Shown in pieces: positions 26,904-35,605 of a stretch of 64,000 bases of DNA. The DNA comes from Stappia taiwanensis (GTDB taxonomy: Bacteria > Pseudomonadota > Alphaproteobacteria > Rhizobiales > Stappiaceae), in assembly GCF_014635285.1 (NCBI RefSeq), contig NZ_BMCR01000003.1, forward strand, positions 186,001-250,000. The letters are read 5' to 3'. The notes under the pieces were generated by a model. The model had not been told where the DNA came from, made no database searches, and worked only from the letters and a program-made list of their open reading frames with translations. Both the position numbers and the translations under genes were made by a program. Position 1 is the first letter of the stretch; every line of letters begins with the position of its first letter.

Positions 26904-27752
26904 TCAGTCGTAGAGGCTGCAGTTGATCGGCCGGCGCATTGCCGCGGTCATGATCCGGCCGGTGTTCGGCGACAGTCCGGCGATCTCGAGCATCAGCTTC
27001 ATGCGGATGGCGTTGGCGAACTGCTCCTTGGAGCGGACCGGCACGGAGAAATGTCCGGGGCCGCCGATGACGCAATCCTCATAATAGTGGTCGATATGCA
27101 TCATCGCCTGCCAGTCGTCCTTCGCCGATTTCAACATCAGGGGCAGGCCGTTGATGGTGATGCCATTGGCGATGGCGCGATCGCGGAACTCGGTGACCGC
27201 GCCGCCCTGGTTGTTGGGGCCGTCGCCGGAGATGTCGATCACCTTGCGGATGCCCTGATAGCGGTTGCCGGCGATCATGGTCATGGCCTGGGCCAGGGCG
27301 GAGGCGATGGAGGTGCGCTGGCGATGGTGCAGCGGCGCCTCGGCGATCCTGGCGGCAAAGGCGGCGGCGGTTGCACGGTCGCTGATCACCGACCAGTCGG
27401 CGACGATGTAGTGTTCGCCAACCCCGCCCCATTCCAGATAGGAGACGGCGATCCGCCCGAGCGGACCATAGCGAATGGCGTCGACCACCTGCGGCGAGGT
27501 GAGGGCGGCCACATAGCCGGCGCGTTGCACCTCCTGTTCGTCCCGGTCCATGGATTGCGAAATGTCGACGGCCAGGATCAGTTCCACATCCACTTCCGCA
27601 TCCGGATCATAGGCATATCCGAAGATGGTGGGATTGCCCGCCGGCCAGGCCGGCCCGGCAGTGAACAGAAGCGGAAAGATCAGGGACAGCCCGATCAGCA
27701 TGCGCGCGATCCAGCATGACCGCATGTCGCGGGAGAACGTGAGAACGCCCAT
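26904..27752 (-). CDS. DUF1194 secreted von Willebrand factor A-domain protein
   Basis: A 282-residue exported protein. An N-terminal hydrophobic segment ([21 protein letters not shown]) acts as a signal peptide or anchor. The remainder is a VWA-like domain with a MIDAS-type DISQS motif ([14 protein letters not shown]) and a later SGDGPNN segment with the remaining metal-site Asp. This fits DUF1194, common in rhizobia and relatives and of unknown function. ATG 27752 is preferred over an upstream in-frame start at 27824 because GGAGG lies 8 nt before it. No functional partner is adjacent. Confidence 0.85.
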   Translation of the reverse strand: MGVLTFSRDMRSCWIARMLIGLSLIFPLLFTAGPAWPAGNPTIFGYAYDPDAEVDVELILAVDISQSMDRDEQEVQRAGYVAALTSPQVVDAIRYGPLGRIAVSYLEWGGVGEHYIVADWSVISDRATAAAFAARIAEAPLHHRQRTSIASALAQAMTMIAGNRYQGIRKVIDISGDGPNNQGGAVTEFRDRAIANGITINGLPLMLKSAKDDWQAMMHIDHYYEDCVIGGPGHFSVPVRSKEQFANAIRMKLMLEIAGLSPNTGRIMTAAMRRPINCSLYD

Positions 27753-28115
27753 GGTCGAAACCTCCTTCAACCGGTGTGGCGGGCTCCTGCCGCGTTTCGT
27801 GTCCCTGTGCTTGCCATCCCCCAATTCGCCTTTTGAGCCCGGAGTTGCGGGGCCGGATCTTTGGCCGGTTACCGTCCGGACCTGACGAGTCCATCATCAA
27901 GTCAGATTCACGAAGCGAGCATCCAGCCCGCGGGGTGAGTGGCGCGCGCCGGGATAGTCTCAGGCGCGACCTCTCACCGCATCGCCGGGGTATGCCCGCC
28001 GATGTTTCCGTTGCCTTGATCGACTTGCGCAGAACTTCACGGAAGTAGGGCGCGGGCCGAATCTTGAGAGTTGTGGAAGTGTATCATGTTTTTAATCTTT
28101 TTTAGAAAAACAATA

Positions 28116-28125
28116 TTTGTACAAA
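28116..28125. promoter_or_regulatory. TTTGTACAAA palindrome upstream of the nucleoside operon promoter
   Basis: A perfect 10-bp palindrome about 36 bp upstream of the extended -10. It could be the operator for the SorC-family regulator encoded by the first gene, but its core also matches the TTGTACAA seen upstream of coxG, which suggests a shared GntR-type regulator. Binding is inferred. Confidence 0.4.
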
Positions 28126-28157
28126 CGTCTGGTTGAGATCATGAGAATTTGTAAATT

Positions 28158-28166
28158 TGTTATAAT
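28158..28166 (+). promoter_or_regulatory. Extended -10 promoter for the nucleoside operon
   Basis: TGTTATAAT forms an extended -10 (TGn plus perfect TATAAT at 28161-28166). No good -35 sits at 16-18 bp; TTGAGA at 28133 is too far at 22 bp. The extended element could compensate, or an activator may be needed. Predicted transcription would start near 28173. Confidence 0.55.
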
Positions 28167-28178
28167 TTTTCTGCGGAA

Positions 28179-28194
28179 TGTGACTGGGGTCACC
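28179..28194. promoter_or_regulatory. CRP/FNR-superfamily-like site TGTGA-N6-TCACC
   Basis: TGTGACTGGGGTCACC contains a perfect inverted repeat GTGAC/GTCAC with a 4-nt spacer and matches the CRP consensus TGTGA-N6-TCACA at nine of ten positions. It lies just downstream of the predicted start from the extended -10, a position more consistent with repression of that promoter or activation of a later one. CRP control of nucleoside genes is known in enterobacteria; extension to this organism is inference. Confidence 0.5.
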
Positions 28195-28463
28195 TGCCCA
28201 TATGTCGTTCCTGTCTTGCAGGGAATGTGAAGATCGCTGTGTCATCAGGGGGCTTCCGCCGCGATGCGCACCACTGCGAAGCTGTGGCGCCGGGTGGCTG
28301 GACAAGGCGCTTGACCTCACTGGATGGGTGGGGCAGTCTCGTTTGAAAGAAATCCCATAAGCTGAATATTTTTTCGGCCACCAGAGGTAAGTGGACCCGA
28401 CGCGCCCGTCGGTCTGACGGCGAGAGCGCGGGGCGGTGCGGATGAGGGGAGGTGAACCCGGTC

Positions 28464-29441
28464 ATGCGGCAGGGCGACGGGATCACAGACATGGCCATTC
28501 GCGCGGCCTGGATGTCCTTCGTTGGCGGAGCGACGCAAGGGCAGATCGCCTCCCGTCTTGGAATCTCCTCGGCCAAGGTTCATCGACTGATTGCCCATGC
28601 GCAGCGTACCGGGCTGGTGCGTTTTCGGGTCGAAGGGCGGCCGACCGATTGCCTGGAGCTCGAAGCGGCGTTGATGAATGCCCATGGCCTGGCGTCCTGC
28701 CTGGTCGCGCCGGATATTGGTGGCGCCGGCGCGGATGCGCCGATCCAGGCGGTGGCGGAGCTGGCCGGCGAGCATCTGGCCAATCTGCTCGGCAATGCCT
28801 CGGTCTCGCAGGTTGGTGTCGGCATGGGCCGGACCCTGAAGGCATCGGTCGACCTGATGCCGAGGATCCAGCGTCCCGACCTCAGGATCGTGTCGATTTC
28901 CGGATCGTTGACGCGAAAACTCTCCGCCAACCCCTTCGATGTGGTGCAGCATCTGGCCGAGCGCAGCGGCGGCGAGGGCTATTACCTGCCGGTGCCCTAT
29001 CTGGCCGAAAGCGTCGACGAACGGGACATGTTCCTGAAGCAGCGCAGCGTGCAGGCGCTTCTGGAACGGGCGCGCGCCTCGGACCTGTTCGTCATCGGCA
29101 TCGGATCGGTGGAAGACGACGGGCACCTCATCCGCCGCGACCTGATTTCCCGCGACGAGCAGCGCGACCTGATCGCTTCGGGCGCCGTCTGCGATCTGAT
29201 GGGGCGGTTCATCGACCGCGATGGCGCGCTTGTGCGCGCCCGGCTCAACGACAAGGCGGTGGGCCTGCCGTTCGAGGCGGTGCGCGGCGCCCGGGTGGTG
29301 GCGCTGGCCGGCGGCACCGGCAAGAGCGAGGCAACCCGCGCGGCACTACGCGCAGGCATTATCACGGACCTGATCGTCGACGAGACCCTGGGCCGGGCCC
29401 TGGTCGCGGCGGACGGGACACAACGGGCCAGATCCGCATGA
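28464..29441 (+). CDS. SorC-family (sugar-binding) transcriptional regulator of the nucleoside operon
   Basis: A 325-residue regulator with an N-terminal helix-turn-helix (TQGQIASRLGISSAKVHRLI, about residues 26-45) and a C-terminal SorC sugar-phosphate-binding domain (VGVGMGRTLKASVDLMP, later VVALAGGTGKSEATRAAL). Relatives include the deoxyribonucleoside regulator DeoR of Bacillus, which senses deoxyribose-5-phosphate. Its position as first gene before nucleoside uptake and deo genes supports a similar effector, by inference. ATG 28464 is preferred over GTG 28452 because AGGGGAGG (28445-28452) is well spaced for it. The 34-bp gap to the next gene suggests autoregulation within the operon. 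Confidence 0.87.
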   Translation: MRQGDGITDMAIRAAWMSFVGGATQGQIASRLGISSAKVHRLIAHAQRTGLVRFRVEGRPTDCLELEAALMNAHGLASCLVAPDIGGAGADAPIQAVAELAGEHLANLLGNASVSQVGVGMGRTLKASVDLMPRIQRPDLRIVSISGSLTRKLSANPFDVVQHLAERSGGEGYYLPVPYLAESVDERDMFLKQRSVQALLERARASDLFVIGIGSVEDDGHLIRRDLISRDEQRDLIASGAVCDLMGRFIDRDGALVRARLNDKAVGLPFEAVRGARVVALAGGTGKSEATRAALRAGIITDLIVDETLGRALVAADGTQRARSA

Positions 29442-29475
29442 AGACGGGCTGGGCCAACAGCTGGAGGTATGACAC

Positions 29476-30471
29476 GTGAAGAAACTCTTTTTGCTCGGAG
29501 CAGCCGCGCTTGCGCTGACGGCCGGCGGTGCCGCCGCGCAGGAGATCCAGCCGGCGCTCGCCTATGACCTTGGCGGCAAGTTCGACAAGTCCTTCAACGA
29601 GGCCGCCTATGTCGGCGCGGAGAAGTTCAAGGCCGACACCGGCATCGCCTATCGCGATTTCGAGATCCAGAACGACAGCCAGCGCGAGCAGGCGCTGCGC
29701 AATTTCGCCCGGCGCGGCGCCAATCCGGTGGTGGCCATCGGCTTTTCCTATGCCAATGCGCTGGAGAAGGTGGCCAAGGAATTCCCCGACACCAAGTTCG
29801 CCATCGTCGACATGGTCGTCGATCTGCCGAATGTGCGCTCGATTGTCTTCAAGGAGCATGAGGGCTCCTACATTGTCGGCAAGCTGGCGGTGATGGCCTC
29901 CGAAACCGGCAAGGTCGGCTTCGTCGGCGGCATGGATATTCCGCTGATCCGCAAGTTCGCCTGTGGCTACAAGCAGGGTGTGCTCGAGACCAAGGCCGAT
30001 GCGGAGGTGTTCGAGAACATGACCGGCACCACCGGTGCGGCCTGGACCGACCCGGTGAAGGGGGGCGAATTGGCCAAGTCGCAGATGGATCGCGGCGCCG
30101 ATGTCATCTACCACGCGGCCGGCGGCACCGGTCTTGGTGTTCTCCAGGCAGTGGCCGATGCCGGCAAGCTGGGGATCGGCGTCGATTCCAACCAGAACGG
30201 CGTGCATCCGGGCTCGGTCCTGACCTCGATGACCAAGCGCGTCGATGTGGCCGTGGAAAAGGCCTTCACCGATGCCCGTGACGGCAAGTGGACCTCGGGC
30301 TTTTATTCGCTCGGGCTGGCCGAGGACGGTGTCGGCTGGGCCTATGACGAGCACAACAAGGAGCTGATCACCAAGGAGATGATCGCTGCGGTCGATCAGG
30401 CCAAGGCCGATATCATCGCCGGCAAGATCAAGGTGCATGACTACATGGCCACGAACGACTGCCCGTTCTGA
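29476..30471 (+). CDS. BMP-family nucleoside-binding protein of an ABC transporter (first copy)
   Basis: A 331-residue periplasmic binding protein of the basic-membrane-protein/PnrA family (PF02608), which bind nucleosides. A Sec signal peptide ends around GAAAQ (residue 22). Family segments include GGKFDKSFNEAAYVGAEKF, GFVGGMDIPLIRKFACGYK and GIGVDSNQNGVHPGSVLTSM. There is no lipobox, so it is soluble in the periplasm. GTG 29476 follows GGAGG at 8 nt. A terminator-like hairpin after it should raise its level relative to the membrane components, which is usual for binding proteins. Confidence 0.92.
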   Translation: MKKLFLLGAAALALTAGGAAAQEIQPALAYDLGGKFDKSFNEAAYVGAEKFKADTGIAYRDFEIQNDSQREQALRNFARRGANPVVAIGFSYANALEKVAKEFPDTKFAIVDMVVDLPNVRSIVFKEHEGSYIVGKLAVMASETGKVGFVGGMDIPLIRKFACGYKQGVLETKADAEVFENMTGTTGAAWTDPVKGGELAKSQMDRGADVIYHAAGGTGLGVLQAVADAGKLGIGVDSNQNGVHPGSVLTSMTKRVDVAVEKAFTDARDGKWTSGFYSLGLAEDGVGWAYDEHNKELITKEMIAAVDQAKADIIAGKIKVHDYMATNDCPF

Positions 30472-30482
30472 GCCTGACGCCA

Positions 30483-30520
30483 GGCGCCCTGCCGTTTCGG
30501 TTGGCGGGGCGCCGTTTTTT
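30483..30520 (+). terminator. Intercistronic terminator-like hairpin between the two BMP genes
   Basis: GGCGCC at 30483-30488 pairs with GGCGCC at 30508-30513, with additional inner pairing TGCC/GGCG around a loop, followed by GTTTTTT at 30514-30520. It lies 11 bp after the first BMP stop within an otherwise dense operon. It probably causes partial termination, so the first binding protein is made in excess. Confidence 0.75.
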
Positions 30521-30576
30521 CGAGCCGGGCCCGCTTCCGGCGAGCGACCCACCGTCCTGATGCGAGAGGACGCGAG

Positions 30577-31578
30577 ATGAACATCCTTCTGCGAGCCGCA
30601 AGCCTTGTGGCGGCGATGCTGCTGATGCCGGTTGCGATGTCGCCGGCATTGGCCGAGCCGGCGCTGGTCTATTCGGTTGGCGGCAAGTTCGACGGCTCGT
30701 TCAACGAAGCGGCCTATCGCGGTGCGGAGGCGTTTCGGGAGAAGACCGGCGAGAGCTATCGCGACTTCGAGATCGCCCGGGATGCGGACAGCCTGCCGGC
30801 GCTGCGCAATTTCGCCAATCGCGGCTATGCGCCGATTGTTGCCATCGGCTTCAACCAGGCGGAGGCCGTCGGCGCGGCGGCCAAGGCCTTTCCCGAGGCG
30901 CGCTTCTCCATCGTCGACATGGTGGTGACGGCGCCGAATGTGCGTTCGGTGACCTTTCGCGAACAGGAGGGCGCCTATATCGCCGGGCTGCTGGCGGCGA
31001 TGGCCTCAAAGACCGGCACCATCGGGTTCGTCGGCGGCATGGACATCCCGCTGATCCGGCGCTTCCTGTGCGGCTACCGGCAGGGCGCGGCCTCGGTGTC
31101 GAAGGATGTGCGGGTGCTGTTCAACATGGCCGGCGACACGCCGGCGGCCTTCGCCGATCCGGCACGCGGCGCGGAGCTGGCCCGGTCGCAGATCGCGCGC
31201 GGCGCGGATGTGATCATCCAGGCGGCTGGCGGCACCGGCATCGGCGTTCTCCAGGCGGCGGCCGACGCCGGCAAGCTGGGGATTGGCACCGACAGCAACC
31301 AGAACGGCCTGCACCCGGGCAAGGTGCTGACCTCGATCCGCAAGCGGGTCGATGCGGCGGTTCTGGATAATTTTCTCGATGAGCTTTCCGGCGAATGGAC
31401 GCCGGGCGTACACGTGCTCGGCCTGAAGGAGGGCGGCATGGACTGGGTGATCGACGCCAACAACCGGGACCTGATCACGGCGGACATGGAAGCGGCGGCC
31501 CGCCGCGCCGAGGCGGACATCGCCGCCGGCCGGATCATCGTTCACGATATGGCGCGCGACGGGAGCTGCGCGCCGTGA
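30577..31578 (+). CDS. BMP-family nucleoside-binding protein (second copy)
   Basis: A 333-residue paralogue of the preceding binding protein, with a signal peptide ending near ALAEP (residue 26). The same landmarks are present (GGKFDGSFNEAAYRGAEAF, GFVGGMDIPLIRRFLCGYR, GIGTDSNQNGLHPGKVLTSI), but many surface residues differ, so this is an old duplication rather than a recent copy. Two receptors sharing one transporter would broaden ligand range or affinity; that is inference. AGAGGACGCGAG precedes the ATG. The stop overlaps the ATPase start (GTGA). Confidence 0.92.
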   Translation: MNILLRAASLVAAMLLMPVAMSPALAEPALVYSVGGKFDGSFNEAAYRGAEAFREKTGESYRDFEIARDADSLPALRNFANRGYAPIVAIGFNQAEAVGAAAKAFPEARFSIVDMVVTAPNVRSVTFREQEGAYIAGLLAAMASKTGTIGFVGGMDIPLIRRFLCGYRQGAASVSKDVRVLFNMAGDTPAAFADPARGAELARSQIARGADVIIQAAGGTGIGVLQAAADAGKLGIGTDSNQNGLHPGKVLTSIRKRVDAAVLDNFLDELSGEWTPGVHVLGLKEGGMDWVIDANNRDLITADMEAAARRAEADIAAGRIIVHDMARDGSCAP

Positions 31579-33110
31579 CCGCCCCGCTCGCCATCGAGCT
31601 TGTCGGTATCGACAAGCGGTTCGGCTCCGTGCGGGCCAACAAGGACATCGACCTGAAGGTCGCCAAGGGCTCGATCCATGGCATTGTCGGCGAGAACGGC
31701 GCCGGCAAGTCGACCTTGATGTCGATCCTGTACGGTTTCTATCATGCGGATGCGGGCGAGATCCGCGTCGATGGGCGGCCGGTGACCATCGCCGACAGCC
31801 AGGCGGCGATCGCCCTTGGCATCGGCATGGTGCATCAGCATTTCATGCTGGTGGAGAATTTCACCGTGCTGGAAAACGTCATTCTCGGCGCCGAGGGCGG
31901 CCCGCTTTTGGCCGGCGGGGTGGCCCGCGCCCGGGCGACGCTGAAGCGGCTGGCCGAGGATTACGACCTGAAGGTCGATCCGGATGCGGTGATCGAGGAT
32001 CTGCCCGTGGGCTTGCAGCAGCGGGTGGAGATCCTCAAGGCGCTGTTTCGCGGCGCCGATATCCTGATCCTCGACGAGCCGACCGGGGTGCTGACCCCGG
32101 CGGAGGCCGATCACCTGTTCCGCATCCTCAAGGTGCTGCGCGACGAGGGCAAGACGGTCCTTCTGATCACCCACAAGCTGCGCGAGATCATGGCCATCAC
32201 CGACGAAGTGTCGGTGATGCGGCGCGGCGAGATGGTGGCAACGCGGCAGACCGCGAAGACCTCCATGGGCGAGTTGGCCGAGCTGATGGTCGGTCGGCGG
32301 GTCCTGCTGGAGGTGGAAAAACAGCCGGCCTCGCCCGGACGCCCGGTGCTGCAGGTGGAGAACCTGACCGCCCGCGACGGGCGCGGGGTGGATGTGGTGC
32401 GCGATGTCTCCTTCGAGGTGCGCGCCGGCGAGATCGTCGGCATTGCCGGGGTGTCCGGCAATGGCCAGTCGGAACTGCTGGAGGCAATCGCCGGCATCCG
32501 TCCGGTGCGCTCCGGCGCGGTGACCATCGACGGCACCCGCCTGGATCTGGCGCGGAACCCGGTCGATGCCGCCGCCATGCGCCGGCATGGGCTTGCCCAT
32601 GTGCCGGAGGACCGGCACCGCATGGGGCTGGTGACCAGCTTCAGCGAATACGAGAACGCGATCCTCGGCTACCACCGCGATCCGGCCTACGGCCGTGGAC
32701 CGATGCTCGATATCGGCGCGATCCGCGAGGCGGCGCGGGCGGAGATCGAGAAATACGACATTCGCCCGCCCGATTGCCTGTTGCGCACCGCCGGGTTTTC
32801 CGGCGGCAACCAGCAGAAGATCGTGCTGGCGCGGGAGATCGAGCGCGATCCGGTGATCCTCTTGGTCGGTCAGCCGACGCGCGGTGTCGACATCGGCGCG
32901 ATCGAGTTCATTCACAAGCGGCTCGTCGCCCTGCGCGATGCCGGCAAGGGGGTCTTGCTCGTCTCGGTCGAGCTGGACGAGATCCGCGCGCTGGCCGACC
33001 GGGTGCTGGTGATGTTCGACGGCCGGGTGGTTGGCGAGCGGGCGCCGGAGACGGACGAAAGCGAATTGGGGCTGTTGATGGCCGGTGCGGCGCAGGAGGC
33101 GGCGGAATGA
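31575..33110 (+). CDS. Nucleoside ABC importer, double ATP-binding protein
   Basis: A 511-residue protein with two tandem ABC domains, as in sugar/nucleoside importers such as RbsA, NupA and BmpA-associated ATPases. Domain 1 has Walker A GENGAGKST, a diverged signature LPVGLQQRVEIL and Walker B ILILDEPTGVL. Domain 2 has a degenerate Walker A (GVSGNGQSELLEA), the signature FSGGNQQKIVLAREI and an altered Walker B (LVGQPTRGVD), so probably only one site hydrolyses ATP well. GTG 31575 overlaps the binding-protein stop. The frame stays open further upstream but that part lies in the BMP gene. Confidence 0.93.
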   Translation: MTAPLAIELVGIDKRFGSVRANKDIDLKVAKGSIHGIVGENGAGKSTLMSILYGFYHADAGEIRVDGRPVTIADSQAAIALGIGMVHQHFMLVENFTVLENVILGAEGGPLLAGGVARARATLKRLAEDYDLKVDPDAVIEDLPVGLQQRVEILKALFRGADILILDEPTGVLTPAEADHLFRILKVLRDEGKTVLLITHKLREIMAITDEVSVMRRGEMVATRQTAKTSMGELAELMVGRRVLLEVEKQPASPGRPVLQVENLTARDGRGVDVVRDVSFEVRAGEIVGIAGVSGNGQSELLEAIAGIRPVRSGAVTIDGTRLDLARNPVDAAAMRRHGLAHVPEDRHRMGLVTSFSEYENAILGYHRDPAYGRGPMLDIGAIREAARAEIEKYDIRPPDCLLRTAGFSGGNQQKIVLAREIERDPVILLVGQPTRGVDIGAIEFIHKRLVALRDAGKGVLLVSVELDEIRALADRVLVMFDGRVVGERAPETDESELGLLMAGAAQEAAE

Positions 33111-34213
33111 GGGCTGGGCAATTGCCGCGCTGGGCCGATTACGGCCTGATGCCGGCGATCAATGTGGTGGCGGCGTTTCTGGTCTCCGGGCTGGTGGTGC
33201 TCCTGATCGGAGAGAACCCGGTCGAGGCGGTGCGGATCCTGGTCTGGGGCGCGCTCGGCTGGAACGAGGGGATCGGCTTCACCCTGTTCTACGCCACCAA
33301 TTTCATCTTCACCGGGCTGGCGGTCGCGGTCGCCTTCCATGCCGGGCTGTTCAACATCGGCGGCGAGGGCCAGGCCTATCTCGGCGGGCTCGGGGTCGCG
33401 CTTGCCTGTCTGGCGCTCGACCGTTTCGTGCCCTGGTGGGTCACCTTGCCGGTGGCGGTGGCCGGGGCGGCGGCGGCGGGCGCGCTCTGGGCGCTGGTGC
33501 CAGCCTATCTTCAGGCCAGGCGCGGCAGCCATGTGGTGATCACCACCATCATGTTCAATTTCATCGCCGCCTCGCTGATGGTCTATCTGCTGGTCAACGT
33601 GATGGCCAAGACCGGGTCGATGCAGCCGGAAACCCGTACCTTCGAGGCCGGCGGCCGGCTGCCGCTGCTGCAATCGATCCTTCCGGGGGTGGATTTCGGC
33701 TCAGCACCGGTGAACCTTTCCTTCGTGTTGGCGCTGCTGTCCTGCGTTCTGGTCTGGGTGCTGATCTGGCGCACGCGGCTCGGCTATGAGATCCGCACCT
33801 TCGGCGCCAGCCCGGGAGCGGCGGTCTATGCTGGCATTTCGCCGGTGCGCATCACCATCGTCACCATGCTGATTTCCGGCGGGCTCGCCGGCATGATGGC
33901 GATCAACGAGATCATGGGCTCGCAGCACCGGCTGTTGATCGAATTCGTCTCCGGCTATGGCTTTGTCGGCATTGCCGTGGCGCTGATGGGCCGGGCCCAC
34001 CCGGTCGGCATCGTCCTGGCGGCGATCCTGTTCGGCATCCTCTATCAGGGCGGGGCGGAGCTTGCCTTCGAGATGCCGGCGATCACCCGCGACATGATCG
34101 TGGTGATCCAAGGGCTGGTAATCCTGTTCGCCGGCGCGCTGGAGCATATGTTCCGGCCGCTGCTGTTGCGCCTGTTCGGCATTATCGCCGCGCCGGCCTC
34201 GAAGCCGGCGTGA
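33107..34213 (+). CDS. Nucleoside ABC importer permease 1
   Basis: A 368-residue membrane protein of the branched-chain/ribose-type permease family (BPD_transp_2), with about eight to ten hydrophobic helices. It has FNIGGEGQAYLGGL, characteristic of nucleoside permeases of the NupB/YufP type, and the cytoplasmic EIRTFGASPGAAVYAGIS loop that meets the ATPase. ATG 33107 overlaps the ATPase stop by 4 bp. It forms a heterodimeric channel with the next gene's product. Confidence 0.92.
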   Translation: MRAGQLPRWADYGLMPAINVVAAFLVSGLVVLLIGENPVEAVRILVWGALGWNEGIGFTLFYATNFIFTGLAVAVAFHAGLFNIGGEGQAYLGGLGVALACLALDRFVPWWVTLPVAVAGAAAAGALWALVPAYLQARRGSHVVITTIMFNFIAASLMVYLLVNVMAKTGSMQPETRTFEAGGRLPLLQSILPGVDFGSAPVNLSFVLALLSCVLVWVLIWRTRLGYEIRTFGASPGAAVYAGISPVRITIVTMLISGGLAGMMAINEIMGSQHRLLIEFVSGYGFVGIAVALMGRAHPVGIVLAAILFGILYQGGAELAFEMPAITRDMIVVIQGLVILFAGALEHMFRPLLLRLFGIIAAPASKPA

Positions 34214-34229
34214 GGAAGGGGAAGCCATC

Positions 34230-35198
34230 ATGTTCGACACCCTGATCCTCATTCTCGACAGCACCGTGCGTCTGGCAACGCCGCTGCTGCTTGCCGCGCT
34301 CGCCGGGCTTTATTCGGAACGCTCCGGCGTGTTCGACATCGGCCTGGAAGGCAAGATGCTCGGCGCTGCCTTCGCCGCCGGTGCGGCCGCCGCCGTCACG
34401 GGCTCGGCCTGGGCAGGGCTCGCCGCCGGCATCCTGGTTGCCATCGCGCTGGCGCTGGTGCACGGCTTTGCCTGCATCACCCATCGTGGCAACCAGATCG
34501 TCTCCGGTGTTGCCATCAACTTTCTCGCCATCGGCCTGACGGCGCTGCTGGGTCAGGACTGGTTCCGTCAGGGCGGGCGCACGCCGCCGCTGTCCGGCGA
34601 CGGGCGCTTCACCAATATCCAGTTGCCCTTCGCCGAGGCCTTGCGCGATGTGCCGGTGATCGGCGGCCTCTATTCGGAGCTTCTGTCCGGCCACAATCTT
34701 CTGGTCTACGTGGCTTTCCTCGCCGTGCCGGTGACCTGGTGGGTGCTGTTCCGCACCCGCTTTGGTCTGCGCCTCAGGGCGGTCGGCGAGAACCCGGCTG
34801 CGGTCGATACGGCGGGGATCTCGGTCACCTGGTTGCGCTACCGGGCGGTGATCTGCACCGGCATCCTGTGCGGCGTCGCCGGTACCTACCTGTCGGTGGC
34901 CCAGTCCGCCGGCTTCATCAAGGACATGACGGCGGGCAAGGGGTTCATCGCTCTTGCGGCGCTGATCTTTGCCAAATGGAAACCGGTTCCGGTGATGTTC
35001 GCCTGCCTGCTGTTCGGCTTTCTTGACGCCGCGGCAATCCGGTTGCAGGGTCAGGAAATACCCGGCATCGGCGAAGTGCCGGTGCAGGCGATCCAGGCTC
35101 TGCCTTATATCCTGACCGTTGTGCTGCTGGCCGGGTTCATTGGCCGCGCCGTTCCGCCCAAGGCCGGCGGCGTGGCCTACGTCAAGGAGCGAACCTGA
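34230..35198 (+). CDS. Nucleoside ABC importer permease 2
   Basis: A 322-residue permease of the same family as its neighbour, NupC/YufQ-like. YSERSGVFDIGLEGKMLGAAF is the family-typical N-terminal signature, and LRAVGENPAAVDTAGISVTW is the coupling loop. Roughly eight to nine membrane helices are evident. GAGGAAGGGG lies upstream of the ATG, 16 bp after permease 1. The TGA stop overlaps the cytidine deaminase ATG by one base (TGATG), so uptake and first catabolic step are coupled. Confidence 0.92.
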   Translation: MFDTLILILDSTVRLATPLLLAALAGLYSERSGVFDIGLEGKMLGAAFAAGAAAAVTGSAWAGLAAGILVAIALALVHGFACITHRGNQIVSGVAINFLAIGLTALLGQDWFRQGGRTPPLSGDGRFTNIQLPFAEALRDVPVIGGLYSELLSGHNLLVYVAFLAVPVTWWVLFRTRFGLRLRAVGENPAAVDTAGISVTWLRYRAVICTGILCGVAGTYLSVAQSAGFIKDMTAGKGFIALAALIFAKWKPVPVMFACLLFGFLDAAAIRLQGQEIPGIGEVPVQAIQALPYILTVVLLAGFIGRAVPPKAGGVAYVKERT

Positions 35199-35605
35199 TG
35201 TCTCGATTCGATGAGTTGTTTGCCGCGGCCGCTGCTGCGCGCGCCAATGCCTATGACAAATACTCCGGCTTTGCCGTCGGTGCCGCCGTTTTGGGCAAGG
35301 ATGGCAAGATCTATGCCGGCTGCAATGTGGAGAACGCCAGCTTTCCCGAGGGCTGGTGCGCCGAGACAACCGCGCTGGGCAAGATGATCTGTTCGGGGGA
35401 ACGGGAAGTGGCCGAGGTGCTGGTGATGGCCGATGCCGCCCTGTGCACCCCGTGCGGCGGCTGCCGCCAGCGGCTGGCCGAATTCGCCTCCGACGACGTG
35501 GTGGTGCATATCTGCGACCTGTCGGGCTTGAGAAAGAACTACACCATTGGGGAATTGTTGCCGGCACGCTTCGTGCTGGAGGCAGGGGAGAGCGCGAGCG
35601 CATGA
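35198..35605 (+). CDS. cdd: Cytidine deaminase
   Basis: A 135-residue homotetrameric-type cytidine deaminase converting cytidine and deoxycytidine to uridine and deoxyuridine. Zinc ligands are C54, C86 and C89, with catalytic E56 (WCAETTAL and TPCGGCRQ); FAVGAAVL and NVENASFPEG form the substrate pocket. The length matches short-form tetrameric enzymes. It overlaps genes on both sides: permease 2 by 1 bp and the phosphorylase by 4 bp. Confidence 0.95.
   Translation: MSRFDELFAAAAAARANAYDKYSGFAVGAAVLGKDGKIYAGCNVENASFPEGWCAETTALGKMICSGEREVAEVLVMADAALCTPCGGCRQRLAEFASDDVVVHICDLSGLRKNYTIGELLPARFVLEAGESASA

Larger units (their letters stand above)
27753..28463. other. Long divergent intergenic region with an AT-rich island
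   Basis: About 710 bp with no supported gene; short minus-strand frames here show no homology features. The 28080-28170 section is strikingly AT-rich for this genome. It contains the TTTGTACAAA palindrome, an extended -10 promoter and a CRP-like palindrome, listed separately. A weaker candidate promoter follows at TTGAAA 28343-28348 with AATATT 28365-28370. The leader to the regulator start would be about 290 nt from the first promoter. Confidence 0.7.

Noticed and set aside
28102..28576. Two short minus-strand frames in the nucleoside operon leader
   Set aside because: They cover promoter elements and the regulator start, lack ribosome sites, and show no family features.
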